Assembly: GCA_964632795.1 (NCBI GenBank)
Contig: CAZWEZ010000008.1
Location: forward strand, 1-56,392
Source of the DNA: CAZWEZ01 sp964632795
Lineage (GTDB): Bacteria > Pseudomonadota > Alphaproteobacteria > Rhodospirillales > 2-02-FULL-58-16
DNA length: 56,392 nucleotides
Direction: 5' to 3'
The translations under genes were made by a program, and so were the position numbers. Of the stretch, positions 7,775 to 18,953 are shown one piece after another. Each line of letters begins with the position of its first letter. The first letter of the stretch is position 1. The notes under the pieces were generated by a model. It searched no databases. It was not told where the DNA came from and saw only the letters and a program-made list of their open reading frames with translations.

Positions 7775-8953
7775 ATGGCGTTGATCACCGACACCCCGAC
7801 GTTGGAGGCCTTGTGCCGCCGGCTGGCCGACGCCGACTACATCACCGTCGATACCGAGTTCATGCGCGAGACCACCTTCTGGCCCCAGCTGTGCCTGGTC
7901 CAGGTGGCGGGTCCCGACGAGGTCCGGGCGATCGACGCCATGGCCCCGGGCATCGACCTCGGCCCGCTGTTCGCGCTGCTGGCCGATCCCAAGGTGTTGA
8001 AGGTCTTCCACGCCGCCCGCCAGGACCTGGAGATCTTCCACCACCTGGACGGCCGCCTGCCGGCCCCGGTGTTCGACACCCAGATCGCCGCCATGGTCTG
8101 CGGGTTCGGCGATTCGGTCGGCTACGAGACCCTGATCGCCAAGCTGACCAAGGCCCGCGTCGACAAGTCCTCGCGCTTCACCGACTGGTCGATGCGCCCC
8201 CTCCGGGAACGCCAGATCGCCTACGCCCTGTCCGACGTGACCCACCTCCGCCCGGCCTACGAGAAACTGCGCGCGATGCTGGCCGGCAACGGCCGCGAGG
8301 GGTGGCTGGAAGAGGAGATGGCGGTCCTCACCTCGCCCGAAACCTACCTCATGGACCCCGACCAGGCGTTCCGGCGGATCAAGTCGCGGAGCACCAACCC
8401 GCGCTTCCTGGCGGTGCTGCGCGAACTCGCGGCGTGGCGCGAACGCGAGGCCCAGCGCCGCGACCAGACCCGCAAACGGATTCTGCGCGAGGAACCCCTG
8501 CTGGAGATCGCCCACCACACCCCGTCGACGCCCCAGGAGCTGGCCAGGACCCGGGGCATGGGCCGCAAGCAGGCCGAGGGCGAGGTCGGGGCGGCGATCC
8601 TGGCGGCGCTCAAGCGGGGCCTGGAGACGCCCGAGGCGGAATGCCCGAAGTCCGAGATCAAACCGCAACTGCCCCGCGGCCTGGGCGCGGTTTCGAGCCT
8701 CCTCAAGGTGCTGCTCAAGATGACCTGCGACGACGCCGGGGTGGCCCAGAAGCTGGTCGCCTCGAGCGACGACCTGGAGCGCATCGCCGCCGAGGGCGAA
8801 GGGGCCGATGTGCGGGCCCTCAGCGGCTGGCGCCGCCAGGTGTTCGGCGACGCCGCGCTGGGGTTGATCCGGGGCGACACCGCGCTGGCGCTCAGGGGCC
8901 GCAAGCTGGCCGTGGTCGATGCCCGTCCGCCCGCCGACGGAGCGGCGGAGTGA
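7775..8953 (+). CDS. rnd: Ribonuclease D
   Basis: 3'-to-5' exoribonuclease that trims tRNA and other stable RNA 3' ends. It is 392 residues, typical for alphaproteobacteria. The DEDDy nuclease domain occupies roughly residues 1-195. D26 and E28 lie in VDTEFMRE, the second motif in FHAARQDLEIF, and the third in YALSDVTHL, with the tyrosine four residues before the last aspartate. An HRDC domain follows at about residues 205-290 (EIAHHTPSTPQELARTRGMG), then a second HRDC-like C-terminal segment. The start ATG closely follows repeat copy C. Nothing about the gene looks unusual. Confidence 0.95.
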   Translation: MALITDTPTLEALCRRLADADYITVDTEFMRETTFWPQLCLVQVAGPDEVRAIDAMAPGIDLGPLFALLADPKVLKVFHAARQDLEIFHHLDGRLPAPVFDTQIAAMVCGFGDSVGYETLIAKLTKARVDKSSRFTDWSMRPLRERQIAYALSDVTHLRPAYEKLRAMLAGNGREGWLEEEMAVLTSPETYLMDPDQAFRRIKSRSTNPRFLAVLRELAAWREREAQRRDQTRKRILREEPLLEIAHHTPSTPQELARTRGMGRKQAEGEVGAAILAALKRGLETPEAECPKSEIKPQLPRGLGAVSSLLKVLLKMTCDDAGVAQKLVASSDDLERIAAEGEGADVRALSGWRRQVFGDAALGLIRGDTALALRGRKLAVVDARPPADGAAE

Positions 8954-9038
8954 CCCGGGACTCGCCGGCACCTTCAATTTTTTCAACAACTTCGCCGATT
9001 TACGATGCTAGAATGGCGCCGGTTACGAGGAGGGGATC

Positions 9039-9929
9039 ATGGCCAAGAAAGTCAAATCCAAAGCCGCGGCGAAATCCAAGGCGCCGAAGGTCAAGCCCGC
9101 CCAACCGGCGCTGAAGGCCGCCGAGGCCGAGGAGGCCGGCGACGACAAGCGCCGGAAGATCAAGAACAAGGTCTACGAGAAGGAGCTGGCCAAGCTGCAG
9201 ATCGAGCTGGTCAAGCTTCAGGAGTGGATCAAGCACGAGGGATTGAAGGTGGTCGGCCTGTTCGAGGGCCGCGACGCCGCCGGCAAGGGGGGGACCATCA
9301 AGCGGATCACCCAGAGCCTCAACCCTCGCATCTGCCGGGTCGTCGCGCTGGGCACGCCGACCGAGCGCGATAAGACCCAATGGTACTTCCAACGCTACGT
9401 GCCGCACCTGCCGGCGGCCGGCGAGATGGTCCTGTTCGACCGCTCGTGGTACAACCGGGCCGGCGTCGAGCGGGTGATGGGCTTCTGCACCCAGGCCGAA
9501 TACCAGGAGTTCCTGCGCACCTGCCCCGAGTTCGAACGGATGCTGGTGCGTTCGGGGATCGTCCTCGTCAAGTACTGGTTCTCGGTCAGCGACGAGGAGC
9601 AGGAGCGCCGCTTCCAATCGCGCATCCACGACCCCACCAAGCGCTGGAAGCTGAGCCCCATGGACCTCGAATCGCGCAAGCGGTGGATGGAGTATTCCAA
9701 GGCCAAGGACGAGATGTTCGCCCACACCGACATCAAGCAGGCGCCCTGGTACGTGGTCGAGGCCGACGTCAAGAAACGGGCCCGGCTCAACTGCATCAAG
9801 CACCTGCTGAGCTTGATCCCCTACGAGGACTTGACGCCGCCCCCGATCAAGCTGCCCCCGCGCCAGGAGCACAAGGGCTACGTCCGGCCGCCGATGTCGG
9901 ACCAGACCTTCGTCCCCGAAGCGTACTGA
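9039..9929 (+). CDS. ppk2: Polyphosphate kinase 2
   Basis: A 296-residue PPK2-family kinase that moves phosphate between polyphosphate and nucleoside diphosphates, usually favouring GTP or ATP formation from polyphosphate. The first 40 residues are lysine/alanine-rich and probably disordered. The P-loop is FEGRDAAGKGG (K83), Walker B is LFDRSWYNR (D134), and the lid region follows with FQSRIHDPTKRWKLSPMD. One-domain length fits PPK2 class I. It starts a polyphosphate block with the CYTH-CHAD gene and ppk1 downstream on the same strand. Preferred nucleotide cannot be read from sequence. Confidence 0.94.
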   Translation: MAKKVKSKAAAKSKAPKVKPAQPALKAAEAEEAGDDKRRKIKNKVYEKELAKLQIELVKLQEWIKHEGLKVVGLFEGRDAAGKGGTIKRITQSLNPRICRVVALGTPTERDKTQWYFQRYVPHLPAAGEMVLFDRSWYNRAGVERVMGFCTQAEYQEFLRTCPEFERMLVRSGIVLVKYWFSVSDEEQERRFQSRIHDPTKRWKLSPMDLESRKRWMEYSKAKDEMFAHTDIKQAPWYVVEADVKKRARLNCIKHLLSLIPYEDLTPPPIKLPPRQEHKGYVRPPMSDQTFVPEAY

Positions 9930-9961
9930 GCGGCCGTCTTCCTTGACCCATACCAGCGGAA

Positions 9962-10156
9962 TCAGGCCGCCTCTTCCTCCACCTTGGTGATCGACTTGGC
10001 GATGCGCTTGGCGAAGTAGTAGATGCGCTTGTACTTCTCGATGATCTCCATCTCCCGGGTGTAGGCCTGCAGGCGGTCGGGCACGCCGGCGACCGCCTCC
10101 AGGGCGATCTCCAGGGCCTCCCGGATCGCCTGGTGGAATTCGCCAGGCCATCGCAC
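9962..10156 (-). pseudogene. C-terminal remnant of a Na/Pi-cotransporter (PhoU-like tail)
   Basis: A 64-codon minus-strand frame ending IEKYKRIYYFAKRIAKSITK and a short acidic tail. From memory this resembles the PhoU-like C-terminal end of Na+/phosphate cotransporter family proteins, which are normally more than 500 residues. Upstream on the minus strand there is no continuation, so this would be a deletion remnant or a very short protein starting with GTG. Its position between ppk2 and the CYTH-CHAD gene fits an older phosphate gene cluster. Confidence 0.45.
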
Positions 10157-10313
10157 CTCCCGGGTGGCCGTTGGAATAGTGCTGTGATAAGTTTGCTTTC
10201 CGTGATCGTGCCGCTCCTTATACTATGAGTTTACAAAAACACACGACTTCGGGCTCTTGCGTTTTTCGGCACATACCAGGGAGGAGCGGCCGGGACGCCG
10301 GCCATAACGTCGG

Positions 10314-11855
10314 ATGCACAACGAAGTCGAACTCAAACTCCTGTTCCAGCCCAAGGATCTGTCCAAGCTGCTGAACCTGCCGGCGATCAGGCGGCTGGCT
10401 CGGGGCCGCAAGCGGACCCGGCTCCTTCCCTCGGTCTATTACGACACCCCCGAGTTGGAGCTCCGCAAGCAGAACATCTCGCTCAGGGTACGCAAGGAAG
10501 GCCGCCGTTACCTCCAGTGCGTCAAGTCGGCGGGGACCCTGGAAGGCGGAGTCCTGGTCCGCGGGGAGTGGGAGAACCCGGTGCCGACGGAAGACCCGGT
10601 GATCCCGGCGATCGAGGACGAACAGCTCCGCCGCCGGGTGATCGCCTGCGTCGGCGACCGGCTGGAGCCGGTGTTGCGCACCGAGGTCGAACGCACCTCG
10701 CGCCGCATCGTCGTCGACGGCGGCGAGATCGTCATGGACGTCGATACCGGCGCCATCGTCACCGCCAAGGGCCGCCAGCCGATCAGCGAGCTCGAACTGG
10801 AGCTCAAGGACGGTTCGCCCCATCACCTGTGCGACCTGGCCCTCGAGATCCTGCCCGAGGTCGGCCTGCGCCTGTCGACCAAGAGCAAGGCCGAGCGCGG
10901 CTTCGCGCTGTTGACCGGCGAGGAGCCGGGCTGGCGCAAGAAGACCAGGCTGGCGCTGCCCGCGGACTCCACCGTCGAGGAGGCCCTGATCTCCATCGCC
11001 CGCCACTGCCTGGCCCACATGCTGGAAAACGAGGCCTGCACCCTGGAGACCGAAAACCCGGAAGGGGTCCACCAGATGCGGGTCGCCCTGCGCCGTCTGC
11101 GCTCGGCCCTCGGACTGTTCCGCCGGATGTTGCCCGAGGATCAGTACCGATGGGCGGTCGGCGAGATCAAGTGGCTGACCGGCCAGATGGCCCCGGCGCG
11201 CGACTGGGACGTGTTCCTCGCCGAGATCGTCGCCCCGGTGGTCAATAATTTCCCCGACGAGGCGGCGTTCAAGACCATGATCGAGCGGATCGAGGACCAA
11301 CGGGTCAGCTCCCGCCGCGCCGCCCGCCGGGCGATCCGCTCCCAGCGCTATACCAGGTTCCTGCTGAGGATCTCCGGCTGGCTGGGCAGGCGGGGGTGGC
11401 GCGAGCAGGGCCTCAACGAGGCCGCGGCCCACCTCTTCGACCCGGTGGCCGACTTCTCCACCGCCCTGATCTCGGCGACCCACGGCAAGGTCCGCAAGAA
11501 GGGGCGCCATTTCGCCAAGCTGTCGGCCGCCGACCGCCACCGGTTGAGGATCAAGTGCAAGAAACTGCGCTACACCGTCGATTTCTTCAGCTCCCTGTAT
11601 CCGCCCAAGACGGTCGAGCCTTTCACCGCGACGCTGTCCAAGCTCCAGGACGACCTCGGCTACCTCAACGACGTTTCCGTCGCCGCCGAGCTGATCGAGC
11701 GCCTCGCCAAGTCGACCAGGGGCGAGGACGCCCAGTCGTGCCGTCACGCCGGGGGCATCGTCCTCGGCTGGCACACCCACGCCGTGACCAAGTCCGAGAG
11801 CGCCTACGTCGCGGACATGGCCCACTTCATCGACAGCAAGCCTTTCTGGCCTTGA
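10314..11855 (+). CDS. CYTH and CHAD domain protein (inorganic triphosphatase type)
   Basis: 513 residues with two domains. The N-terminal CYTH domain (about 1-200) has the ExExK motif at residues 4-8 (EVELK) and the repeated charged strands that line the tunnel for triphosphate. The C-terminal CHAD domain (about 225-505) is a helical bundle with conserved histidine and lysine/arginine residues (VHQMRVALRRLRSALGLFR, LRIKCKKLRYTVDFF) that binds polyphosphate. Relatives hydrolyse tripolyphosphate or sit on polyphosphate granules. It begins the apparent run CHAD - ParA-like - ppk1 - sixA with short gaps (16, 57 and 18 bases), so a shared function around polyphosphate is likely. Confidence 0.92.
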   Translation: MHNEVELKLLFQPKDLSKLLNLPAIRRLARGRKRTRLLPSVYYDTPELELRKQNISLRVRKEGRRYLQCVKSAGTLEGGVLVRGEWENPVPTEDPVIPAIEDEQLRRRVIACVGDRLEPVLRTEVERTSRRIVVDGGEIVMDVDTGAIVTAKGRQPISELELELKDGSPHHLCDLALEILPEVGLRLSTKSKAERGFALLTGEEPGWRKKTRLALPADSTVEEALISIARHCLAHMLENEACTLETENPEGVHQMRVALRRLRSALGLFRRMLPEDQYRWAVGEIKWLTGQMAPARDWDVFLAEIVAPVVNNFPDEAAFKTMIERIEDQRVSSRRAARRAIRSQRYTRFLLRISGWLGRRGWREQGLNEAAAHLFDPVADFSTALISATHGKVRKKGRHFAKLSAADRHRLRIKCKKLRYTVDFFSSLYPPKTVEPFTATLSKLQDDLGYLNDVSVAAELIERLAKSTRGEDAQSCRHAGGIVLGWHTHAVTKSESAYVADMAHFIDSKPFWP

Positions 11856-11871
11856 GACAAGGATTCTTTCC

Positions 11872-12513
11872 ATGCTGAGTATCCTGGTCACCAATTCCAA
11901 GGGGGGTTGCGGCAAGACCACCATCGCCACCAACCTCGCCGGGGCCTTCGCCAACACCGGCTTCAGGACCGTGCTCGCCGACTGCGATCGCCAGAGGTCG
12001 AGCCTCGCCTGGGCCAAGCTGCGCGGCGGCTCCGCCCCCAAGATCACCGCCCTCAACTGGATCAAGGACGTCTCGCCGGTCCCCGAGGGGACCCAGCGGC
12101 TGGTCATCGACGCCCCCGCGGCGCTACGCCGCAACCAGGTGGCGGAGTTGCTGCGCGAGGCCGACGTCATCGTCCTGCCGGTCCTGCCCTCGCTGTTCGA
12201 CGAGAACACGACCCGCCGCTTCCTGGCCCTGCTCGACAAGTTCAAGCCGATCCGCAAGGGCAAGCGGGCGGTGGCGGTGGTCGGCAACCGGGTCCGCCAG
12301 CGGACCACCGCGGCGGCCCGCCTGGACCGCTTCCTCGAGGGCCTCGGCCAGCGCGCGGTGACCTGTCTGCGCGACACCCAGTTCTACTCCACCACCGCGA
12401 TCGACGGGCTGAGCCTGTTCGACGTCGGCACCAAGCGGGCCGAGAACTTCCTCCAGGACTGGCGGCCATTGCTCTCGTTTATCGACGATATCTCTGCTAG
12501 ACTCGAAGGTTGA
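11872..12513 (+). CDS. ParA/MinD-family ATPase, orphan
   Basis: A 213-residue ParA-family ATPase. The deviant Walker A motif KGGCGKTT is at residues 10-17, followed by ADCDRQRSS (Walker A' region) and VIDAPAAL (Walker B). It is short, lacks an N-terminal DNA-binding domain, and no parB gene or centromere-like repeat lies nearby. Such orphan ParAs position non-DNA cargo such as carboxysomes or chemoreceptor clusters. Here the gene is embedded between a polyphosphate-binding CHAD gene and ppk1, which suggests polyphosphate granules as cargo; that role is inference. Confidence 0.88.
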   Translation: MLSILVTNSKGGCGKTTIATNLAGAFANTGFRTVLADCDRQRSSLAWAKLRGGSAPKITALNWIKDVSPVPEGTQRLVIDAPAALRRNQVAELLREADVIVLPVLPSLFDENTTRRFLALLDKFKPIRKGKRAVAVVGNRVRQRTTAAARLDRFLEGLGQRAVTCLRDTQFYSTTAIDGLSLFDVGTKRAENFLQDWRPLLSFIDDISARLEG

Positions 12514-12570
12514 AGCGCTTCCAGGAAGCGGGTTTGGCCCCTGGCGGGCGGGCCAGTTGAGAGGATTCGG

Positions 12571-14856
<2,286 letters not shown>

Positions 14857-14874
14857 ATTCGCGGAAGGACCATC

Positions 14875-15393
14875 GTGAAGACCCTCTACCTCCTGCGTCA
14901 CGCCAAATCGAGCTGGAAGGACCTGTCGCTGGACGACTTCGACCGCCCCCTCAGCGGCCGCGGCCGGAAGACCGGCAAGCTGATGGGGAAGTTCTTCCTG
15001 GAGCACGACATCCGCCCCGACCTGATCCTGTGCTCGGCCGCCAAGCGGACCCGCCAGACCCTCAAGCTGATCCAGGAGAACGTGGGCTACAAGATCCCGG
15101 TCAAGTTCGAGAAGGGCCTCTACATGGCGACCACCGAGGAGCTGTTCAAGCGCCTGGGCAAGGTCGGCGACGCGGTGGCCTCGGTGATGCTGATCGGCCA
15201 CAACCCGGAGATCCAGCACCTGGCCCTCGAGGTGGCCGGCAGCGGCGACGGCGATGCCTGGGAGGCGATGAGCATCAAGTACCCGACCGGCGCCCTGGCG
15301 GTGCTCGAATGCGGCATCGAGCGGTGGCGCGACCTGCGTTCCCAGACGGCCAGCCTGGAATCGTTCGTCCGCCCCCGGGATTTAGTGGCCTGA
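14875..15393 (+). CDS. sixA: Phosphohistidine phosphatase SixA family
   Basis: A 172-residue histidine phosphatase of the SixA branch, which removes phosphate from histidine on phosphotransfer proteins. The RHG motif is LLRHAKSSW near the N-terminus. The second arginine is in SAAKRTRQT, and the catalytic histidine in LIGHNPEIQHLA. Start is GTG at 14875 with GGAAGGA upstream. It is last in the polyphosphate run, 18 bases after ppk1, an association worth noting since SixA could act on a phosphohistidine enzyme such as PPK1. Its last codons and stop lie inside the left arm of an inverted repeat, so the final residues may have been altered by that insertion. Confidence 0.9.
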   Translation: MKTLYLLRHAKSSWKDLSLDDFDRPLSGRGRKTGKLMGKFFLEHDIRPDLILCSAAKRTRQTLKLIQENVGYKIPVKFEKGLYMATTEELFKRLGKVGDAVASVMLIGHNPEIQHLALEVAGSGDGDAWEAMSIKYPTGALAVLECGIERWRDLRSQTASLESFVRPRDLVA

Positions 15394-15606
15394 ATCATCT
15401 AAATTGCACCCCTACGATCGCTTTTCCCGTTTCCTCGGCAGGAGGGGGCGCGCCGGCGATGCGGATACATCGTCAAGCGTTCCCGACGCCCCGGGGGGCC
15501 CCCCGGGGGGTGCCCCCCCGATTTTAAATGCGGGGGGCGCCCCCGCGACCCCCGAGGGGACGGGAAAAACGATCGTAGGGGTGCAATTTAGATGATTCAG
15601 GCCACT
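15384..15606. repeat. Structured repeat element, copy 2, with 47-bp inverted arms
   Basis: Arms 15384-15430 and 15560-15606 are reverse complements with one mismatch, and weaker pairing continues inward. The interior holds the shared core at 15452-15490 (GCCGGCGATG, six bases, CATCGTCAAG) and runs of G and C that could form further hairpins. The left arm contains the sixA stop codon. Copies 1 and 3 share the core but not the arm sequence. Confidence 0.85.
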
Positions 15607-15655
15607 CAGCCTGACGCGGCCCGCCCCTCCATCGAGCACAAGCCTCGACAGCCAC

Positions 15656-15684
15656 CTGACTCGGCGGCCTGAAAATGGTATAAT
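15656..15684 (+). promoter_or_regulatory. Candidate sigma-70 promoter for the TadG-like gene
   Basis: A perfect TATAAT at 15679-15684 lies 17 bases after CTGACT at 15656-15661, which keeps four of six consensus bases. It is 33 bases upstream of the ATG at 15717. Such a good -10 box is rare in this GC-rich sequence. Confidence 0.45.
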
Positions 15685-15716
15685 CAGGGGATGCGATACA
15701 TTGGAAACTGCGAACC

Positions 15717-17003
15717 ATGGTTTTTCCGGGTGAGCGTCCGTTGACCCGCCTGGGCGCCCTGTGCCGGGACGATCGCGGGGTGATCGTGGTCATGGTCGCC
15801 CTGTTGCTTCCCGTCATCCTGGGCTTCGTCGGCCTCGGCTACGAGGTCGGGCTGTGGTACCAGACCAAGCGCAGCCTCCAGAATTCGGCCGACTCCGGCG
15901 CCCTGGCCGGGGCCTACGAGGTGTTGGCGGGCGGCACTTCGGCGGCCATCCGGCTGGTCTCGGAGGACGAGGCCGAGCGCGACGGCTATTTCGACACCGC
16001 CGACGGCGACGCCTTCAACCTCGCCAATCCTTACAACGCCGAGGACTATCAGGTGGAGGTGGAGCTCAGCAAACAGGTGGCGTTGTTGTTCTCCAGCTTC
16101 TTCATGGACTCCGCCGTCACCATCAACGCGCGAGCCGTCGCCGAGGTCCAGGTCGGCGACCAGGAGGCCTGCGTGCTGGCCTTGAACGGGGGCATCAGGA
16201 GTTCGCTCGCCGCGGCGGGCGGCATAACCGTGACCATGAGCGGGTGCTCCCTGGCCGCCAATTCCGACTTCGATCCTTCGATCAGCGCCACCGGCGGGGC
16301 GACGATCACCGCCGACTGTTTCTACACCCCGGGGGGGTTCAACGAGAGCGGCGGCGGAACCCTGGACACCACCGTGTGCGATTCGCCCCAGGCGGGCATC
16401 ACGATCGACGATCCCTACGCCGACATGGAGGAACCGACCGCCGCCAGCTGCGACGGCGACCACACCAACTACCAGCTCAACGCCGGCGGAGTCGAGACCA
16501 TAGACCCCGGCACCTGGTGCGGCGGGATCGACGTCACCGGCGGCTCCAACCTGACCATGAACCCCGGCCTCTACATCCTGGACGAGGGCCATTTCAGCTT
16601 CTCCGGCGGCAGCTCCATCACCGCCGTCGGTGTCTCCATCGTCCTCATGGACAGCGACGGGAACAACTGCGGCGACATCGATTTCACCGGCGGTTCCAAC
16701 GTCAACATGAGCGCCATGACCAGCGGCGACTTCGAGGGGTTCCTGTTCTACCGCCACTCGAGCTGCAGGAGCACCGGTGGCGATCAGATATTTTCCGGCG
16801 GTTCGACCGCCACCGTGGTCGGCGTCATGTACTTTCCATCCAAGGGCATTCAGTTCTCGGGAGGCAGCACCACCTCGGGAAGCTGCCTTCAGGTCGTCGC
16901 CGATACCGTGGACTTCACCGGAGACGGCACCCTGGGCAACGACTGCGACGGCACCGGGGTCCCCAGCCTCTACGTCGGGACCAAGATCGTGCTGATCGAG
17001 TGA
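15717..17003 (+). CDS. TadG-like Flp pilus-type secreted protein
   Basis: 428 residues. Residues 1-17 are basic, 21-41 are one hydrophobic helix (VIVVMVALLLPVILGFVGLG), followed by WYQTKRSLQNSADSGALAGA. That pattern is the TadE/TadG-like N-terminus, normally anchored in the inner membrane with the rest outside. The remainder is glycine/serine/threonine-rich with recurring strands that contain TGGSN, SGGSS or SGGST at roughly regular spacing, as in a beta-solenoid, plus several cysteine pairs. No other tad or flp gene is in the window, so this is probably a stand-alone TadG-like envelope protein. Confidence 0.75.
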   Translation: MVFPGERPLTRLGALCRDDRGVIVVMVALLLPVILGFVGLGYEVGLWYQTKRSLQNSADSGALAGAYEVLAGGTSAAIRLVSEDEAERDGYFDTADGDAFNLANPYNAEDYQVEVELSKQVALLFSSFFMDSAVTINARAVAEVQVGDQEACVLALNGGIRSSLAAAGGITVTMSGCSLAANSDFDPSISATGGATITADCFYTPGGFNESGGGTLDTTVCDSPQAGITIDDPYADMEEPTAASCDGDHTNYQLNAGGVETIDPGTWCGGIDVTGGSNLTMNPGLYILDEGHFSFSGGSSITAVGVSIVLMDSDGNNCGDIDFTGGSNVNMSAMTSGDFEGFLFYRHSSCRSTGGDQIFSGGSTATVVGVMYFPSKGIQFSGGSTTSGSCLQVVADTVDFTGDGTLGNDCDGTGVPSLYVGTKIVLIE

Positions 17004-17041
17004 TACCAGCGGTCCGCCCCGGGTTTCCCTACAATGGCGCC

Positions 17042-18043
17042 ATGGACTCCAACGCCTTCACCTGCATCGACGCCCACACCTGCGGCAACCCGGTCCGGGT
17101 GGTGACCGCAGGGGCGCCGGAGCTCGACGGGACGACGATGAGCGAGCGCCGCCAGCACTTCCTGGCCGAGTACGACTGGATCCGCACCGCCCTGATGTTC
17201 GAGCCCCGGGGCCACGACCTGATGTCGGGCTCGATCCTGTATCCGCCGACCCGGCCCGATTGCGACCTCGCGGTGCTGTTCATCGAGACCAGCGGCTGTC
17301 TGCCGATGTGCGGCCACGGCACCATCGGCACGGTGACGGTGGCCGTCGAGCGGGGCCTGGCCAAGCCGGCCGAGCCCGGGGTGCTGGTGCTCGACACCCC
17401 GGCCGGGGTGGTCCGCGCCGCGTACGCCGAGCGCGACGGCCACGTGGAGTCGGTCAGGATCACCAACGTCCCGGCCTTCCTGCATTCGGCCGCGCTCCGG
17501 GTGGAATGCCCGGAGCTCGGAGAACTGGCCGTCGACGTCGCCTATGGCGGCAACTTCTACGCCATCATCGAGCCCCAGGCGAACTACGCCGACCTGGCCG
17601 CGCTGAGCCCCGGCGACATCCTGCGGCTGAGCCCGGTGGTCCGCCGGCGGCTCGACGAGGCGGGCGAGTTCGTGCATCCCGAGGACGCCACCATCCGCGG
17701 CCTCAGCCACGTCATGTGGACCGGGCGGGCGACCCGCGACGACGCCGACGCCCGCAACGCGGTGTTCTACGGCGATCGCGCCATCGACCGCAGCCCGTGC
17801 GGCACCGGGACCTCGGCCAGGATGGCCCAGTTGGCGGCCCGGGGCGAGTTGGGCCCCGGCGACGACTTCGTGCACGAGAGCATCATCGGCTCCCTGTTCA
17901 AGGGCCGTGTCGAGGCCACCGCGAAGGTCGGCGATTATCCGGCCATCGTGCCCTCGATCGAGGGCTGGGCGCGGATCACCGGCTTCAACACCATCCTGGT
18001 CGAAGACCGCGACCCCTTCCGCCACGGCTTCCAGGTGGTATGA
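17042..18043 (+). CDS. 4-hydroxyproline 2-epimerase (proline racemase family)
   Basis: 333 residues, PLP-independent epimerase. Both catalytic cysteines are present: C90 in MCGHG and C253 in SPCGTGTSARMA. Two cysteines separate racemases/epimerases from the dehydratases, which have threonine at the first position. The family includes trans-4-hydroxy-L-proline 2-epimerase, the first step of bacterial hydroxyproline breakdown, and hydroxyproline-betaine 2-epimerase. Substrate class is inferred from motif and family resemblance. ATG at 17042 is chosen because the family starts at IDAHTCGNP shortly after. The DapA-like gene at 20437 could supply the later deaminase step of the same pathway. Confidence 0.88.
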   Translation: MDSNAFTCIDAHTCGNPVRVVTAGAPELDGTTMSERRQHFLAEYDWIRTALMFEPRGHDLMSGSILYPPTRPDCDLAVLFIETSGCLPMCGHGTIGTVTVAVERGLAKPAEPGVLVLDTPAGVVRAAYAERDGHVESVRITNVPAFLHSAALRVECPELGELAVDVAYGGNFYAIIEPQANYADLAALSPGDILRLSPVVRRRLDEAGEFVHPEDATIRGLSHVMWTGRATRDDADARNAVFYGDRAIDRSPCGTGTSARMAQLAARGELGPGDDFVHESIIGSLFKGRVEATAKVGDYPAIVPSIEGWARITGFNTILVEDRDPFRHGFQVV

Positions 18044-18061
18044 GAGCACCGGCGCCGCCGA

Positions 18062-18117
18062 GGGTGTGTACTCATAAAACCGAGGGTCCGCTTTCGGCCC
18101 CATAGGAGACCGTTGAC
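18062..18117 (+). repeat. Dispersed repeat, GGTGTGTAC family, copy g3
   Basis: Starts GGGTGTGTACTCATAAAACC and continues AGGGTCCGCTTTCGGCCCC. It matches copy g2 at 4492-4550 well and shares its first dozen bases with g1 and g4. It begins 18 bases after the epimerase stop codon. The rest of 18118-18402 has no gene I can support apart from a doubtful short frame at 18207. Confidence 0.55.
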
Positions 18118-18206
18118 ACCATAACGACGGCACCGGGGCCAAATCGACCAGGGGCAGGGAATGGACGTTGCTGTACGCTGAGCGATACCAGAGCCGGGGA
18201 GAGGCC

Positions 18207-18299
18207 ATGAGCCGGGAATGGCACTTCAAGCGGGATCGGCGGTTTCGGGAACTGTTGTCCTCTGAGAAGGAGATACCTTTGGTCGGGACGAGCGGTTGA
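18207..18299 (+). other. Short ORF, doubtful
   Basis: A 30-codon frame starting MSREWHFKRDRRFRELL, very basic, preceded by GGGGAGAGGCC. It lies in repeat-rich DNA and may be a fragment of a lost gene. No function can be assigned. Confidence 0.2.
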
Positions 18300-18402
18300 T
18301 TGCTATTTGCTATAGTGGGCGCATTAATCTCAACGCTGAGATGGTCCGCAAGCCGACGTTCGAGCCCGAAGGTTAGCTTTACATCGGGTTTCATCTGTTT
18401 GA

Positions 18403-18455
18403 CCTCTGACAGCGGACTCGCCATAGAGGAGGCACCGACAGCCGGAGTTGACCCC
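18403..18455 (+). repeat. Direct repeat, copy 1 of a pair
   Basis: CTGACAGCGGACTCGCCAT and the following 30 bases recur at 18902-18953 in the same orientation with few differences. The pair brackets the small gene at 18465-18758. Confidence 0.75.
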
Positions 18456-18464
18456 AAGCAGAAG

Positions 18465-18758
18465 TTAGTCGCGCCGATAGGTGTTTGACACAGTTCCTCT
18501 TACTGGTTCCCATCCATTCTTAGAAAGCTCACTTTCCAGCGCCATTCGAAATCGTCTTCGTCCTCCAAATACTGCCTTCGGGTATCCGCCACCGGGGATA
18601 ATTTTACCTATTCGAACTGTTACTTGCATACGATCAGGAGACCAATTCAGACGTTCATCATTTATATCGTCAATTATCAGTTTAAAAATATCCTTCGCAA
18701 TTGGCTTTGCGTTAAGGCGCGGTGAAGTTGGTTCCAGTTTTGTGTCTTGGCGTTTCAT
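18465..18758 (-). CDS. Small hypothetical protein
   Basis: A 97-residue basic protein I do not recognise. It starts MKRQDTKLEPTSPRLN and contains FKLIIDDINDERLNWSPDR and a glycine-rich IIPGGGYPKAVFGGRRRFR segment. There is no signal or membrane segment. A longer frame extends upstream, but that part is repeat sequence, so the start at 18758 is preferred. Codon use is AT-richer than neighbours, and the gene is flanked by a pair of direct repeats, which suggests a small transferred cassette. Confidence 0.45.
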   Translation of the reverse strand: MKRQDTKLEPTSPRLNAKPIAKDIFKLIIDDINDERLNWSPDRMQVTVRIGKIIPGGGYPKAVFGGRRRFRMALESELSKNGWEPVRGTVSNTYRRD

Positions 18759-18901
18759 CTCAGTCTCCAGGGCACCTCCCCATCCGCGAGAACTATAGCG
18801 CACCCTGCCGTAGCGATGGTAGGGTGCCGGGAATGTGATACCGGCAGTGTTGAACTCAAAAGGTTTGATAGATCGACCCTCCAGGCATGGAGATCGATTA
18901 A

Positions 18902-18953
18902 CCCCTGACAGCGGACTCGCCATGGAGGGGGTGCCGACCGCCGCTGTTGACCC
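18902..18953 (+). repeat. Direct repeat, copy 2 of a pair
   Basis: Second copy of the repeat at 18403-18455. The spacing between copies is close to 500 bases. Between this copy and 19140 there is no gene I can support. Confidence 0.75.

Noticed and set aside
9000..10151. A 383-codon minus-strand frame over ppk2
   Set aside because: Antisense to a clear PPK2 gene, with no domain; only the separate 64-codon frame at its edge resembles a real protein tail.
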